From contig NC_046681.1 in assembly GCF_009870125.1 (NCBI RefSeq), positions 20,721,001-20,785,000 on the forward strand: DNA of 64,000 nucleotides, read 5' to 3'. A program made the position numbers and the translations under genes. The notes beneath the pieces were generated by a model. It searched no databases. It saw only the letters and a list, made by a program, of their open reading frames with translations, and was not told the origin of the DNA. How positions within the stretch are numbered: the stretch's first letter is position 1; every line of letters begins with the position of its first letter. Source of the DNA: Drosophila pseudoobscura (Eukaryota; Arthropoda; Insecta; Diptera; Drosophilidae). Shown one piece after another: positions 26,901-38,200 of this stretch.

Positions 26901-29225
26901 GTTAAAATGTTAATGAATATGTCTACGAATTTGCTTCTTTTCTGTTAGCTGCTGCTACAGAAAATGACAATTTGTTTAATCAGAATAGCTTTAAGTACAT
27001 TTAGAGCATCCGCATAAAATTTCGTACATTTTCTAATGACAAAAGACGCCGCCAGTCAACATTTGCTGACGACATATTCCCAACAGGTGTAGACGCCATG
27101 CCACATCCAATTGCAAAGCTATTTTGGGCCGTGAGTCGCCTCTGAATCTCTCTTCCCCTTTGCTGACTGGGCTATAAATATATATGTACGTGTTCGTGTG
27201 TCGTGGTGTGCCTGAAGTGCAGCTGGAAAACTGTCCGAATGCAGTGGCAGGGAAATGGCAAACTCTGCAGATGAACTTTAACCCGCAGACATCGGAAGTC
27301 CCCCAAAAGCATTTCCTCCCGAATGTAATGGCCACCGCAACATTGCGACACAAAACACTTGAACGAAGAGAGCAGAGTATCAGGGCTCCCGCGCTCCGCG
27401 AACATTTTTTGTTTGAGTTATTTTACGAGTTTTATTGGCTTTTATTGGCAACGAGATTTGAATTTTTCAAAACGACACTTGCCGTCTGCTGCGGGTCCTG
27501 GCCGGGTCTAGTCGTGCTCTCCTTTCTGGCTTAATCGTTAGTCATTTTTTATGGGCATTATTGTGCCTGCAGGGCGACTAACAGGTGGCGTCCGGACATG
27601 TGTTGCCCTCCTCCTGGACATAACTTAACCGCTGATTGCACTTTTATGGCCAAAAGTTGTCTCTGCCAAACAAACAGACCAACAGACCATTGCGATAACA
27701 ACAAACTGCTAATTAACTGTTGACTAAAAAACCGCTTAATCCTTTTAGCCCCGAATTTCCAACAATCAAAAGAGGAAAGGAATCTAACCATTCAAGAAAG
27801 GGAAGGAGAGCAATCCCACCATTAGCAAAGCGTGAAATCCAGGCATCAAAAAACTGGGAATGCCATTCAAAGTGTGCCGCATAATGGCAGACCACAGACA
27901 GACAGACAACTTGCTAATTTTCATGCGCCATTTAAGGGGCGAATCCGGGCCTGGAAAGGACCTCCGCCTCCGCCTGGCCGTTTCTTTCTGTCTTGCCTGT
28001 CACGAATTCACTTGACAACTCTTTTTTCGCCGGAGTTTTTTTCCTGGTTGCGACAAGCCCAGCCTCCTTGGGAGCTACTTAAAATTCAGTGCCTGGCATA
28101 AACATCCTTAAGCATCCTGCTAGTCAACAGTCGGCAGTTCGCGATGCCAGCAATGCGCTTTAACGATATGTCAGAGATTAGAGAGCGTTACAAATGAATG
28201 CTATGGCAATTAATTGGGGGAATTACGAGTAGATAGAAGAGTGGGGGTATTAAGGAGTAAAGAAATGGTGAATGTATACGAAAGCGTGCTCTCTTCAAAG
28301 CAGTTTCTTCAGAAGTTGTCCGACTAAGTAAACGACTACCAAATTGGGAAATAAAAACAAATTTTCTAGAGATCTTTGTGATCTCAGCTGAGATCATAAT
28401 TATAGATTGTGTATAGATAACACCTTGGGAAGGATGAAATCTGAGGTTTAGTACACAAATCAAGGAGTATATTGTGTGTTTGAGACCAACTGTGCTATGG
28501 TTATTATCTGAGCAGCGGGTATGATATCGTCGAATACACAGAGCTCTTGGATTTTCTAGATTTGGCAATTGCAGGGAATCTGTTTATAAGAACACTTTTC
28601 ACAAGTCATTTCCTTTGGCTCCCCAAATGCAATAATAACCACAATAAAATTTTATAAAAATGAACATTACATGTGAATGCTCATATAGTAATCGTAAAAC
28701 ATATAAAAACCAAGACAATTGCCAACGGCACTCGGAAAACAAAGCAAACAATAATTTCCCTCATATATAAAAAGCCAACAAGGACTCAGAGCCAAGTGCA
28801 GAAGCAGATGACGAAGAGCTGGAGAAAGAAGACCACTGTTTTGGGCCAAGTCAAAACGGATGTACAAATTGCAGAGAATAATTCAAATTGTTTGACTTTT
28901 TGACAATGACTGCGCCCACACCCACACCCAACACAGACACCCACTACTCCTCAAGGCTCTTATCTTGGCATATGTACATATATGTATGTTTGTATATGTG
29001 CCGTTGAGAGGCTGTTGCTGGACGAGCTGGCGCCATTCGTGTGCAATATTTTTGGAACTCTTGGCTATTTATTTAAGCTCTTGACTGCACTCGCGGGTCA
29101 AGTAAGTAAACTTGCTTATCAGACTTTTCATTAATGTCATTATTACATTACCTCTCGTCTTATTACAGTTTCGATACCCCCAAAACTTCACTGCCCTGGG
29201 CATATGTTGAGGCTTATTTTGGCCC
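23990..29225. other. Gene desert, part 2
   Basis: No supported gene. Typical fly non-coding texture (poly-T/poly-A tracts, GGCCA/TTGGCC words, blocks of moderate GC). The block at about 24210-24500 is GC-rich and promoter-like, with no ORF attached. Nothing else stands out. Confidence 0.45.
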
Positions 29226-29227
29226 GC

Positions 29228-29287
29228 TGCGCCCGAAAAATCGTTGCATTTTTTCCTTCTGCCATTAAGTTGGAATGAGTTTATGCC
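29228..29287. repeat. Local duplicated element, copy 1
   Basis: A block containing GCCCGAAAAATCG, then a pyrimidine stretch, CTGCCATTAAGTT and GAATGAGTTT. The same words in the same order recur about 238 bases later. Too short and AT-rich to be coding. Confidence 0.7.
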
Positions 29288-29466
29288 CTTACGGATCACA
29301 GTGCGTATGAGTCACATTAATTAGTTAAACTGCCAGAAAGTGCGCTTAAAAAGCAATTAAATGTGATTAGCATAAGTTCCCTCTCACTTGCACAGTTGCA
29401 CACATACACTGAGACACATCACACACATTAATTTTCTAAAATAGCTGCATATTTTCTGGAGCCGGG

Positions 29467-29524
29467 GTGCCCGAAAAATCGCTGTATACTTTCCGGCTGC
29501 CATTAAGTTCGAATGAGTTTTTGG
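29467..29524. repeat. Local duplicated element, copy 2
   Basis: Second copy of the element: GCCCGAAAAATCG, CTGCCATTAAGTT and GAATGAGTTT with the same internal spacing and a few substitutions. The flanks differ between copies, so it is a discrete repeated unit of about 60 bases. Confidence 0.7.
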
Positions 29525-30084
29525 CGGTTTTGGGGCTTTTTGCCTCTGGCACGGCCCCATTTGACTTAATTAGTTGGCCGACGCCAACAGTCGACGCCCT
29601 CGCCTTGCACCGCCCTCTCCTCCCTATGCACACCCCGCTCCAGTTTTCGGGAACCGAAAAACTATGAATTTATTTGACACTTGAATAAATGCGGTTTTTG
29701 CGCCGGCCAAAAACGAGGAAAAATGGCAGAATATATATTTTTCAAAATGGATTTGCAGTCACCAGACAAAAATCTCAACCATCCGAGTCCCATCCCCACA
29801 TACAGGGTGTCGACACATGCTTGCCTGATATATGTATAACCCATGTCGTGGCTCTTGTTCCGCAGTTCGATTCACAGCTTCGCATCGCAATTTCCGTTTC
29901 CTGATTTCCTTACCCTTAGTCCGGGTCCGTGTCCTGAATCCTAGTCCTAGTCCCTGACTGGTTTGGGGTAATGGCTCCTGGTTTGGGGGCGTGTGTGTAC
30001 TTAGCGTTTTGTAAAATACCATTTCTGGGCTCTCTCCCTAATTTATGAATGCCGATGCTAAGTATTCGTCGCTCTGGCGGCAGG
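29525..30084. other. Intergenic spacer upstream of the duplicated block
   Basis: No gene seen. Ends where the tandem-duplicated segment starts. Confidence 0.4.
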
Positions 30085-30735
30085 CGGTAATTGTGATGTG
30101 TGTGTGGAGTGCATTTTTGGGTTGCTTCGAAGATGAACAAAGGTCTAACAGAGAAATGATGTCATCTAGGGGAGGAGTAGCAGGATTAGAAGTTGAATGA
30201 CCTGACTAGAAGCTAAGTGTTGGAGTTGTATTCGGGATTTCCTTTCTATGATCGTCATATCGTCAGCTTTCAGCTCTACTATTCCTGAATTCTACTGCAA
30301 ACCAACCTGCTTGAACCCTGGACTTCCCAGGAGGCTAACCCCTCCTGAAACACCTGACCTTGCCCAAAAAATTTCAAGCGCAATTCACCTGAACCACCCA
30401 CACACCTTAACGCACTCTCCGCTACACCCACAACCCAACAAAAGACGTATCTTTCTATAATTTGCCGATTACCAGGCCCGAAGAGTCCCCGAACGATTAG
30501 GAATTCCATAAAAATCGTAATACAAACATACCCCGCTCGCACAATTAACAACAAGTCGTACACCTTTTTATTGCTTGGGACCTCCGCTAATGTATTCCAT
30601 TTAAATTCAGCCCCTGCCTTGGTCGGGTGTCGAAATAGCACCGCTACCAGTGCGTTGTAGAGAGTCGAATCGAGCGTATCGCACACAACCCGATCGAGGG
30701 GGCCCCGAGAATATAATCAATAGACGAAAATCAAA

Positions 30736-31791
30736 ATGTTCGCCTTATCTACGTTCCTAAGTTTTGTGGGTTTCTACGCACTGGCTTGTTATCTATACGA
30801 GCAGTTGAGAACGCCGTTCAGACTGATCAAGGTTCGATGGTGCACCGACGAGAAGGATCGACCTTCTCTCAAAGAACGGTTTGGCGAATGGGCTGCCATC
30901 ACGGGAAGCAGCGATGGCATTGGCAAGGAATACGCAAAGGAGCTGGCACGACAGGGAATCAATGTGGTTCTAATCGCAAGGAATCAGGAGAAGCTTCAGG
31001 CAGTTGTTAAAGAAATTGGTGAGTATGATATTTGGAGTTCATGCAATTTTGTACGAATTAATCAATACCACTATGACTCCTCAAAACATTATCCACAGAA
31101 AGCGAGTCCAAGGTGCAGACCAAAATAGTGATAGCGGACTTTACCAAGGGTGCGGAGGTCTATCCGCATATAGAAAAGGAATTGGCAAATCTACCTATTG
31201 CCATTCTAGGTAAGAAACAATGCACACACCACATACATCAGACTTTAATGTGTGTCTTCTCCGACAGTCAACAATGTGGGAGTCGGAACACCTGCAGCTA
31301 TCCATAAATGGAGCCAGGAGTCGACCCAGAATATAATAGAGACCAATATAATGGCCGTTTCGCAGCTGTCGCGTCACTTCTTTCAGCGCATGAAGGCCGA
31401 ACAGATTAAGGGAGCCATCGTAAATGTCAGTTCGGGAACAGAACTCCAACCGCTTCCCTATGGGGCCTACTATGCCGCTTCCAAGGCGTATAACCGCAGC
31501 TTCACGCTGGCCCTGCAGTGCGAGGCCGCCCCATATGACATCCATGTCCAGCTGCTGTCTCCCGACTTTGTCGTCACCAAAATCAACTCCTATTCGCGCG
31601 CCATCATGAAGGGGGGCCTCTTCATACCCTCGGCGGAAGTCTATGCACGCAGTGCCGTCAATCAGCTGCGAGATGGTGTGGATGAGACACCTGGTTACCT
31701 TTGGCATCATGTCCAGACTGCTGTGATGCTGGCCGTCACCTGGCGGATTCGTCGTTTCTTTGCTCTCAAGCTGTTTAAAAGCCTGAAGTAG
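30736..31791 (+). CDS. Short-chain dehydrogenase, 17-beta-HSD type 3/12-like
   Basis: NAD(P)-dependent reductase of the membrane-anchored HSD17B12/HSD17B3 type, which act on steroids or very-long-chain 3-ketoacyl-CoA at the ER; the real substrate is unknown. Three exons keep frame: 30736-31018, 31099-31209 and 31268-31791, giving 305 aa. An N-terminal membrane helix (FALSTFLSFVGFYALACYLY) precedes the Rossmann motif [20 protein letters not shown] (about residues 55-75). Then come VNNVGVG, the catalytic serine strand NVSSGTELQPLPYG and the YYAASK active-site motif. The stop lies 260 bases from the convergent lipase stop. A truncated relic of this gene sits in the duplicated block at 34434-34571. 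It resembles the clustered HSD-like genes of fly Muller element B. Confidence 0.92.
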
Positions 31792-32002
31792 CAAATCCAC
31801 TTTAAGTCCTGCCCCACAATCTATTCACCATCATAATGTTGATAAATACTATCCAAGGATTGGTTTCATCTCTCGTTTTTGCAGTTGTCTAGAGATCGAA
31901 AACGGAAATACCTAGCCTACATATGCATAGATAGATAGATATAAAATCTGTGTACCGGGTAAAATAAGAAGTGTCGCGACATACATCGTCATGACTGCAT
32001 TT

Positions 32003-32008
32003 TTTATT
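32003..32008 (-). terminator. Poly(A) signal of lipase copy A
   Basis: AATAAA on the minus strand 43 bases past the lipase stop. It is kept in copy B. Confidence 0.65.
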
Positions 32009-32050
32009 CAACTATCCCAAAAAATCATGTGTATCTCCCACAAAATCTTT

Positions 32051-33489
32051 CTAGTTCGTTACAACCAGATCTATAACGCGATTGTAGACCAGCGACGCCA
32101 CATCCTTTGATATGATGAAGTCGAAGTGCGTGAAGCTCTCGAGTTCTACCTTCCGACTTTCAATGCAGTTGGGCAAACGCTTCTGCAAGTTGATGACGTC
32201 CGAGCCAGAGGCCAGCCAATCGTTGCCCCCATGGTGCAGGACCACCTTGCACTGCGTCTGCGACAGATTGTAGGATGGTGGCTTCAAGGATTTGTAGCGA
32301 ATGAGGTTCTTAGTAGGACCGTGGTCAAAGCGGCGGAAGTGGAGCTCCTTGTGCAGCTGGGCGTAGTGGTGTATCTGCATGGTGGAGGCACCCTGGGAAA
32401 CGTGACCGATGACGATGGGAGTCAGAGTCTACAAAGACAAAGCAGTTTAAAAGGGATCCAAGTCTGTTCTTGGCCCCCCAAGGCCCCGATTAGTACCCGA
32501 TTGAAAGTATTCCAATTGAAGCCGCATAAGACAAAGTCAAAAGTTCCGCAAATTTGACTTGTGAGCTCGGAGGCCGGGCAGATGTGGTGCCGGAACTTCT
32601 GGATGAGCTCTGAGGTAGCGGAGATAATGTAGCCCCCTAGTTTTACAAGTAACGTCTGTAAGTGTGCCCTGAAAGTTATGAACAGTGAGTCAAAAAATGC
32701 AGCTCCGACTCACCGATAGGGCTCCCTTGAAAAAGCTCATGAACTTGAGCACAGCACTGCGAGTCTTCTCCATGAACGTCGTCGGGGAGAGAGCCTGCAT
32801 GATCTTCACTTTGACAGAGTACTCGGGGTGTTCGCTGCACATAACAAAGAATGCTGTTGAGCCCTGGGAGTGCCCAATGTACTGAATTTGCTGGAACTTC
32901 GTTTTCTCCAGAACCAAGTCGATGGCCGATGGAAGATCAATGGTACCGATTTCGTGGAAGGAGAAGTCGTAGAAGTCCTTATCACTAATACCCCTTTTTG
33001 TGTGCTCCTTGGAGTAGATATTGCCGCGTGTGTTCAGCATCCAGACATCGTAGCCCTTCTGGAACAGTATGTAGGCTAGTCCATTTGTCGGGCCCATGAT
33101 TACCCAGGAAGCTGAGCTGGACATGAGACCATGGACTAATAAAACGGGCTGAGCACCCGGTCGCGGCATGCGGTGCATACAGAGCTTGTAGCCATCTTTG
33201 GTGATCACAAAATGGGTCTCTACCGGATATTTATACTTCTTGATAAGCTCAACCTGTGGGAAATAGTCAGTGTTCCAGTTTAAAATGTCCTTATGTAAGG
33301 ATGTTCTTGTAAACGACTTACCGTCTTCAGTTTCGCGTCGATTTCAATGTCGGCCTGCGTGAAGAACTTTTGGAGCGAGAAGTCAAGGTTGATGTTGAGG
33401 TTGGCAGAGATATCGGTGCATTTCACGAGGATGAAGGTGACTTGGAGGATTAAAAGTGCCGGCAGCACATTACAGTAAGCGATCCGCAT
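32051..33489 (-). CDS. Acid (lysosomal/gastric-type) lipase, copy A
   Basis: Secreted alpha/beta-hydrolase of the fly Lip3/Lip4/magro family; such enzymes cleave tri- or cholesteryl esters in gut or other tissues. Four exons keep frame: 33322-33489, 32714-33253, 32497-32655 and 32051-32428, giving 414 aa, the usual length. Seen: a signal peptide (NVLPALLILQVTFILVKC), lid-proximal VLLVHGLMSSSASWV, the nucleophile GHSQGS, the acid loop HHGGNDWLASGSD and the histidine region ESFTHFDFIISKD. The exon-3 acceptor TTACAG|ACG was chosen because it alone keeps phase; a nearby TTTCAG would frameshift. A TATA box lies 43 bases upstream. The ATG at 33489 opens the signal peptide; an earlier in-frame ATG adds only unlikely sequence. 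Confidence 0.93.
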
Positions 33490-33531
33490 CCTGGGACTGG
33501 GGTGGTCTACATAGGTGGCTGGGAGATCTGC

Positions 33532-33539
33532 CTTATATA
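33532..33539 (-). promoter_or_regulatory. TATA box of lipase copy A
   Basis: The minus strand reads TATATAAG 43 bases before the ATG, leaving room for a short 5' UTR. The identical site occurs in copy B at 36805-36812. Confidence 0.75.
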
Positions 33540-34433
33540 GGACCCATTGATTATGTGGCGTATCGAGACGGATAATAGTGTGAAATGGAGAAAGCCGTGA
33601 AAATCGGCGGTACAAATGAGGGGTTACGTCGTTCTTATCGTTATTAATGGTTACGGAAGCTTTTCTATTTCCTTGTTCCTATTTACATTAGTTGTCCCAA
33701 GGCTAGGTAGATTTATATTTTATTGTTTACTCTCTTTACATATTGTCCTATTATTTTTTCCATTGTTATTTTACTCCACAGGTACCAAAGGCGACGGTAG
33801 GCTGTAATTGTGATGTGTGTGTGGGATGTTTCGAAGATGAACAAAGGGCTAACATAGAAATGATGTCACCTAGGGGTGGAGTAGCAGGATTAGAATTTGA
33901 ATGACCAGACTGGAAACTGAGTGTTAAAGTTGTATTCGGGATTTCATTTCTACGATCGTCATATCGTCAGCTTTCAGCTCAACTATTCCTGAATTCTACT
34001 GCAAACCAATTCAATTTAGTTCCAATTTCATTTACATATTAACACAGCTGCCAATTATTCTGACCAAAACAATCGCTTTGATCTAAGTAATCCCTCTAGA
34101 AAAAGTCTCGCCTGCTTGAACCCTTGATTTCTCCACCTCCTTGATTACCCTCCTAAAACACCTGACCTTGCCCAAAAAATTTCAAGCGCAATGCACCTGA
34201 ACCACCAACACATGTTAAAACACTCTCCGCTACACCCACAACCCAACAAAAGACGTATCTTTCTATAATTTGCCGATTACCAGACCCGAAGAATCTCCCA
34301 AACGATTAGGAATTCCACAAAAATCGTAATACAATTATACGCCGCTCGCACAATTAACAACAAGTCGTACACCTTTTGATTGCTTGGACCTCTGCTAATG
34401 TATTCCATTTAAATCCAGACCCTGCCCATAGAC

Positions 34434-34571
34434 CCTCGGCGGAAGTCTATCAGATGGTGTGGATGAGACACCTGGTTACTTTTGGCATCATGTCCAGACT
34501 GCTGTGATGCTGGCTGTTACCTGGCGGATTCGTCGTTTCTTTGCTCTCAAGCTGTGTAAAAGCCTGAAGTA
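34434..34571 (+). pseudogene. SDR/HSD pseudogene stub (3' end only)
   Basis: This matches the last part of the SDR gene of copy A (PSAEVY, then DGVDETPGYLWHHVQT through the stop), with about 26 bases missing after the TCTAT that precedes CAGATGGTG. Upstream it joins directly to sequence matching the 5' flank of the SDR at about 30614. About 1 kb, including the start, cofactor site and active site, has therefore been deleted. It cannot encode an enzyme. Confidence 0.85.
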
Positions 34572-34632
34572 GCAAATCCACTTTAAATCCTGCCCCACAA
34601 TCTGTTCACCATCATAATGTTGATAAATACAT

Positions 34633-35133
34633 ATATTATTGATAATATATATAGTTGTAGATACATTTTCTTTCGCGAAAATATCATATAAAAGTGGTTT
34701 TAAATGTGGCGCGCTTTTGTCAAATAATAACATCCGTTTTCTCTTAACGATGAGTATCGATAGATATGTGAGGAGACTGCATGTAAATAACAATAGGTGT
34801 CGCTGTAGAATCCACGTAAAAGTAACGAGCTCTTTCAATAATTATGATGTCTTTTACATGAGATTTCTGAACATAACTGTGTTTTTTCATTCTCTTCTTT
34901 CTTTGGATGTAAAATCATTTCTCCAGCTTACATTTCTTTTGCTCTCCAGTGCTGGCTAACGTATTACAACTGTTATCGGTTAGGATTCAATTCAAAATAG
35001 TCGTTAGTCGCCTTATACCTAACAGTAATGTAAAATCCCACACAACCCACACGGGAACAGCGCGCTAATGTCGTTCTGGCGTTTACCGCTGGAAACAGTT
35101 ATGCTAATAATTGATGGAATATTGAAATTATAT
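34633..35133. mobile_element. ~500-bp insertion in copy B (unidentified, possible MITE/Helitron relic)
   Basis: Copy A reads continuously from GTTGATAAATAC into TATCCAAGGATTGG. Copy B carries about 500 extra bases at this point, with an AT-rich start, no gene-like ORF and a more GC-rich end (GGGAACAGCGCGC). An inserted non-autonomous element is the simplest explanation; deletion in copy A is the alternative. I do not recognise the family. Confidence 0.5.
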
Positions 35134-35285
35134 GTATTATCCAAGATTGGTTTCATCTCTCATTTTTTCAGTTGTCTAGATATCGCAAACGGAAATACCT
35201 AGCCTACATATGCATAGATAGATATAAAATCTGTTTACCGGGTAAAATAAGAAATGTCGCGACTCACATCGTCATGACTGCATTT

Positions 35286-35291
35286 TTTATT
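35286..35291 (-). terminator. Poly(A) signal of lipase copy B
   Basis: AATAAA on the minus strand about 33 bases past the stop, the counterpart of the signal in copy A. Confidence 0.6.
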
Positions 35292-35323
35292 CAACTATCA
35301 TGCGTATCTCCGAAAAAATCTTT

Positions 35324-36762
35324 CTAGTTCGTTACAACCAGATCTATAACGCGATTGTAGACCAACGACGTCACATCCTTTGATATCATGAAGTCGTAGT
35401 GCGTGAAGCTCTCGAGTTCGACCTTCCGACTTTCAATGCAGTTAGGCAAACGCTTCTGCAAGTTGATGACGTCCGAGCCAGAGGCCAGCCAATCGTTGCC
35501 CCCATGGTGCAGGACCACCTTGCACTGCGTCTGCGACAGATTGTAAGATGGTGGCTTCAAGGATTTGTAGCGAATGAGGTTCTTAGTAGGACCGTGGTCA
35601 AAGCGGCGGAAGTGGAGCTCCTTGTGCAGCTGGGCGTAGTGGTGTATCTGCATGGTGGAGGCACCCTGGGAAACGTGACCGATGACGATGGGAGTCAGAG
35701 TCTACAAAGACAAAGCAGTTTAAAAGGGATCCAAGTCTGTTCTTGGCCCCCCAAGGCCCCGATTAGTACCCGATTGAAAGTATTCCAATTGAAGCCGCAT
35801 AAGACAAAGTCAAAAGTTCCGCAAATTTTACTTGTGAGCTCGGAGGCCGGGCAGATGAGGTGCTGGAACTTCTGGATGAGCTCTGAGGTAGCGGAGATAA
35901 CGTGGCCCCCTAGTTTTGCAAGTAGCGTCTGTAAGTGTGCCCTGAAAGTTATGACCAGTGAGTCAAAAAATGCAGCTCCGACTCACCGATAGGGCTCCCT
36001 TGAAAAAGCTCATGAACTTGAGCACAGCACTGCGAGTCTTCTCCATGAACGTCGTCGGGGAGAGAGCCTGCATGATCTTCACTTTGACAGAGTACTCGGG
36101 GAGTTCGCTGCACATAACAAAGAATGCTGTTGAGCCCTGGGAGTGCCCAATGTACTGAATTTGCTGGAACTTCGTTTTCTCCAGAACCAAGTCGATGGCC
36201 GATGGAAGATCAATGGTACCGATTTCGTGGAAGGAGAAGTCGTAGAAGTCCTGATCACTAATACCCTTTTTCGTGTGCTCCTTGGAGTAGATATTGCCGC
36301 GTGTGTTCAGCATCCAGACATCGTAGCCCTTCTGGAACAGTATGTAGGCTAGTCCATTTGTCGGGCCCATGATTACCCAGGAAGCTGAGCTGGACATGAG
36401 ACCATGGACTAATAAAACGGGCTGAGCACCCGGTCGCGGCATGCGGTGCATACAGAGCTTGTAGCCATCTTTGGTGATCACGAAATGGGTCTCTACCGGA
36501 TATTTATACTTCTTGATAAGCTCAACCTGTGGGAAATAGTCAGTGTTCCAGTTTAAAATGTCCTTATGTAAGGATGTTCTTGTAAACGACTTACCGTCTT
36601 CAGTTTCGCGTCGATTTCAATGTCGGCCTGCGTGAAGAACTTTTGGAGCGAGAAGTCAAGGTTGATGTTGAGGTTGGCAGAGATATCGGTGCATTTCACG
36701 AGGATGAAGGTGACTTGGAGGATTAAAAGTGCCGGCAGCACATTACAGTAAGCGATCCGCAT
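35324..36762 (-). CDS. Acid lipase, copy B
   Basis: Tandem paralogue of the lipase at 32051-33489. Exons are 36595-36762, 35987-36526, 35770-35928 and 35324-35701 (414 aa); every splice site sits exactly 3273 bases from its partner in copy A. The nucleophile GHSQGS, the acid loop HHGGNDWLA and the histidine region are intact, so it should be active. Amino-acid changes against copy A are few, for example GISDQD for GISDKD, SELPEY for SEHPEY, LAKLGGHVIS for LVKLGGYIIS, and THYDFMISKDVT for THFDFIISKDVA. The last lies beside the catalytic histidine and could affect activity. The signal peptide is identical. Confidence 0.93.
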
Positions 36763-36804
36763 CCTGGGACTGGGGTGGTCTACATAGGTGGCTGGGAGAT
36801 CTGC

Positions 36805-36812
36805 CTTATATA
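36805..36812 (-). promoter_or_regulatory. TATA box of lipase copy B
   Basis: TATATAAG on the minus strand at the same distance from the ATG as in copy A. The promoter was therefore duplicated along with the gene. Confidence 0.75.
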
Positions 36813-37072
36813 GGACCCATTGATTATGTGGCGTATCGAGACGGATAATAGTGTGAAATGGAGAAAGCCGTGAAAATCGGCTTTACAAATGGGGGGTTAC
36901 GTCGTTCTTATCGTTATTAATAGTTACGGAAGCTTTTCTATTTCCTTGTTCCTATTTACATTAGTTGTCCCAATGCTAAGTAGATTTATATTTTATTGTT
37001 TGCTCTCTTTACATATTGTCCTATTATTTTTTCCTTTGTTATTTTACTCCACACGTACCAAAGGCGACCCCC

Positions 37073-37288
37073 CATCATGTCTATCCCCATAATTATGTCG
37101 GAGGGATCGATTGATTCGATTGCAGTATGCAATACGGCGGTGTGCAGAGCTCCTGGGTATCCCAGCTGGAAGACGACCTTGATGAAGACTGCGTTATCTT
37201 CATTCTCGTTTTCCTCAATGTCGTCAATACTGTTTTGCAACAGCCTGCCATCCATCATATTCGATTCCGAACTATTTTGAGCACCCAA
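37073..37288 (-). pseudogene. Possible retroelement-derived fragment
   Basis: The minus-strand frame has a protein-like stretch (DDIEENENEDNAVFIKVV, FQLGYPGALHTAVLHTAIES, then SDIIMGIDMMGG). It vaguely resembles the protease/linker region of LTR-retrotransposon polyproteins, where a hydrophobic I(I/L)G(I/M)D motif follows. It starts right at the edge of the segmental duplication. There is no neighbouring reverse transcriptase, so at most it is a scrap; assignment is tentative. Confidence 0.25.
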
Positions 37289-37311
37289 TTTTCCGCATAT
37301 AAAACATCCTA

Positions 37312-38190
37312 GAGCTCTCTACGATAATAATGCAATATAGTTTTACTTTTAGTTTTACATTACAATTTTGGAAAACTTTCTTATGAAATGTTCACCATAA
37401 AGGACCCCCTAAACGATGCCTCACTGGCCGAACGAAATGAATCTCAAACTATTCGTTCCATCGTTCTATACAAAAAACCAACATTTTTCCACATATATTT
37501 CATATGATTTCTCAACATATAATCTGCTTAGCAGTATATAATTTTAGCACGACGAAATCATTGACAGGCATTAAATTAAAATTGATTCAATCAAATTAAA
37601 GTCAACAACTGAGGGTGAAACTAGAGCGGAGGCTGGAAAAATTACAGCTGGAATAGGAGTATATGTAGAAACCGGAACGAAACGGATTTCACGTGAGGGA
37701 AATGTGTCATGCTATGCGTATCAACGCCATGCGGTTGGTCTACAACAAAATTAGGAGATTTCGAAAGGTCGGCCTTTGAACTACGAGTATATTTGCAATG
37801 GTGAATTTCGGTGTACATACATATATCTGTTCTATTGTGTACATATATTTATGTATGTATAAAAGCAGCGAATTACATGAACCTTTGTTATGATCGAAAT
37901 TCAATTGGAATATTACTGAGTGTGTGTGTGTATGCTTGGCCCAAATGCTCGACGCATATCATCGCAAATAAACAGCCTGGTCCGATCCAGCTCCAGATGC
38001 AGCTCCTCAAGCAGCTATCCACATGTGGCGGCGGCGGTGCTGGCCGGACCTGGGATGAACTGTGCGTTGCCTTACATCTGTTTTCTGCTCATTTGGTTTT
38101 TTCTCTTTTGAGGAGAAGCTGCTGGCCATTACTTGCAGTCTGGGTGGCTGGTAGCTTTCTAACTGGTAACTGATAATTTTTCGAAGGCTG
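37312..38190. other. Intergenic, no gene seen
   Basis: AT-rich with CATA/TATGTA runs. Short ORFs overlap on both strands without protein character. Confidence 0.4.
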
Positions 38191-38200
38191 CAAACGCTAC

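Larger units (their letters stand above)
30085..33800. repeat. Segmental duplication, copy A (SDR plus lipase)
   Basis: This 3.7-kb segment (GGTAATTGTGATGTG... to ...CCAAAGGCGAC) is followed directly by a second copy starting at about 33801 with the same left-edge sequence and ending at 37067 with the same right-edge sequence. Copy A holds an intact SDR gene (+) and an intact lipase (-) in convergent orientation. Confidence 0.88.
33801..37067. repeat. Segmental duplication, copy B
   Basis: Second copy of the SDR-lipase block. From lipase stop to lipase start the offset from copy A is exactly 3273 bases, with no indel in 1.4 kb, so the duplication is recent or homogenised. Differences are large and local: an SDR deletion, a ~95-bp segment at about 34012-34108 absent from copy A, and a ~500-bp segment at 34633-35133 also absent from copy A. 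Confidence 0.88.

Noticed and set aside
36986-37072. C-terminal part of the minus-strand ORF (WSKITKEKIIGQYV)
   Set aside because: This lies inside the segmental duplication, whose copy-A counterpart shows no matching ORF; the frame is accidental there.
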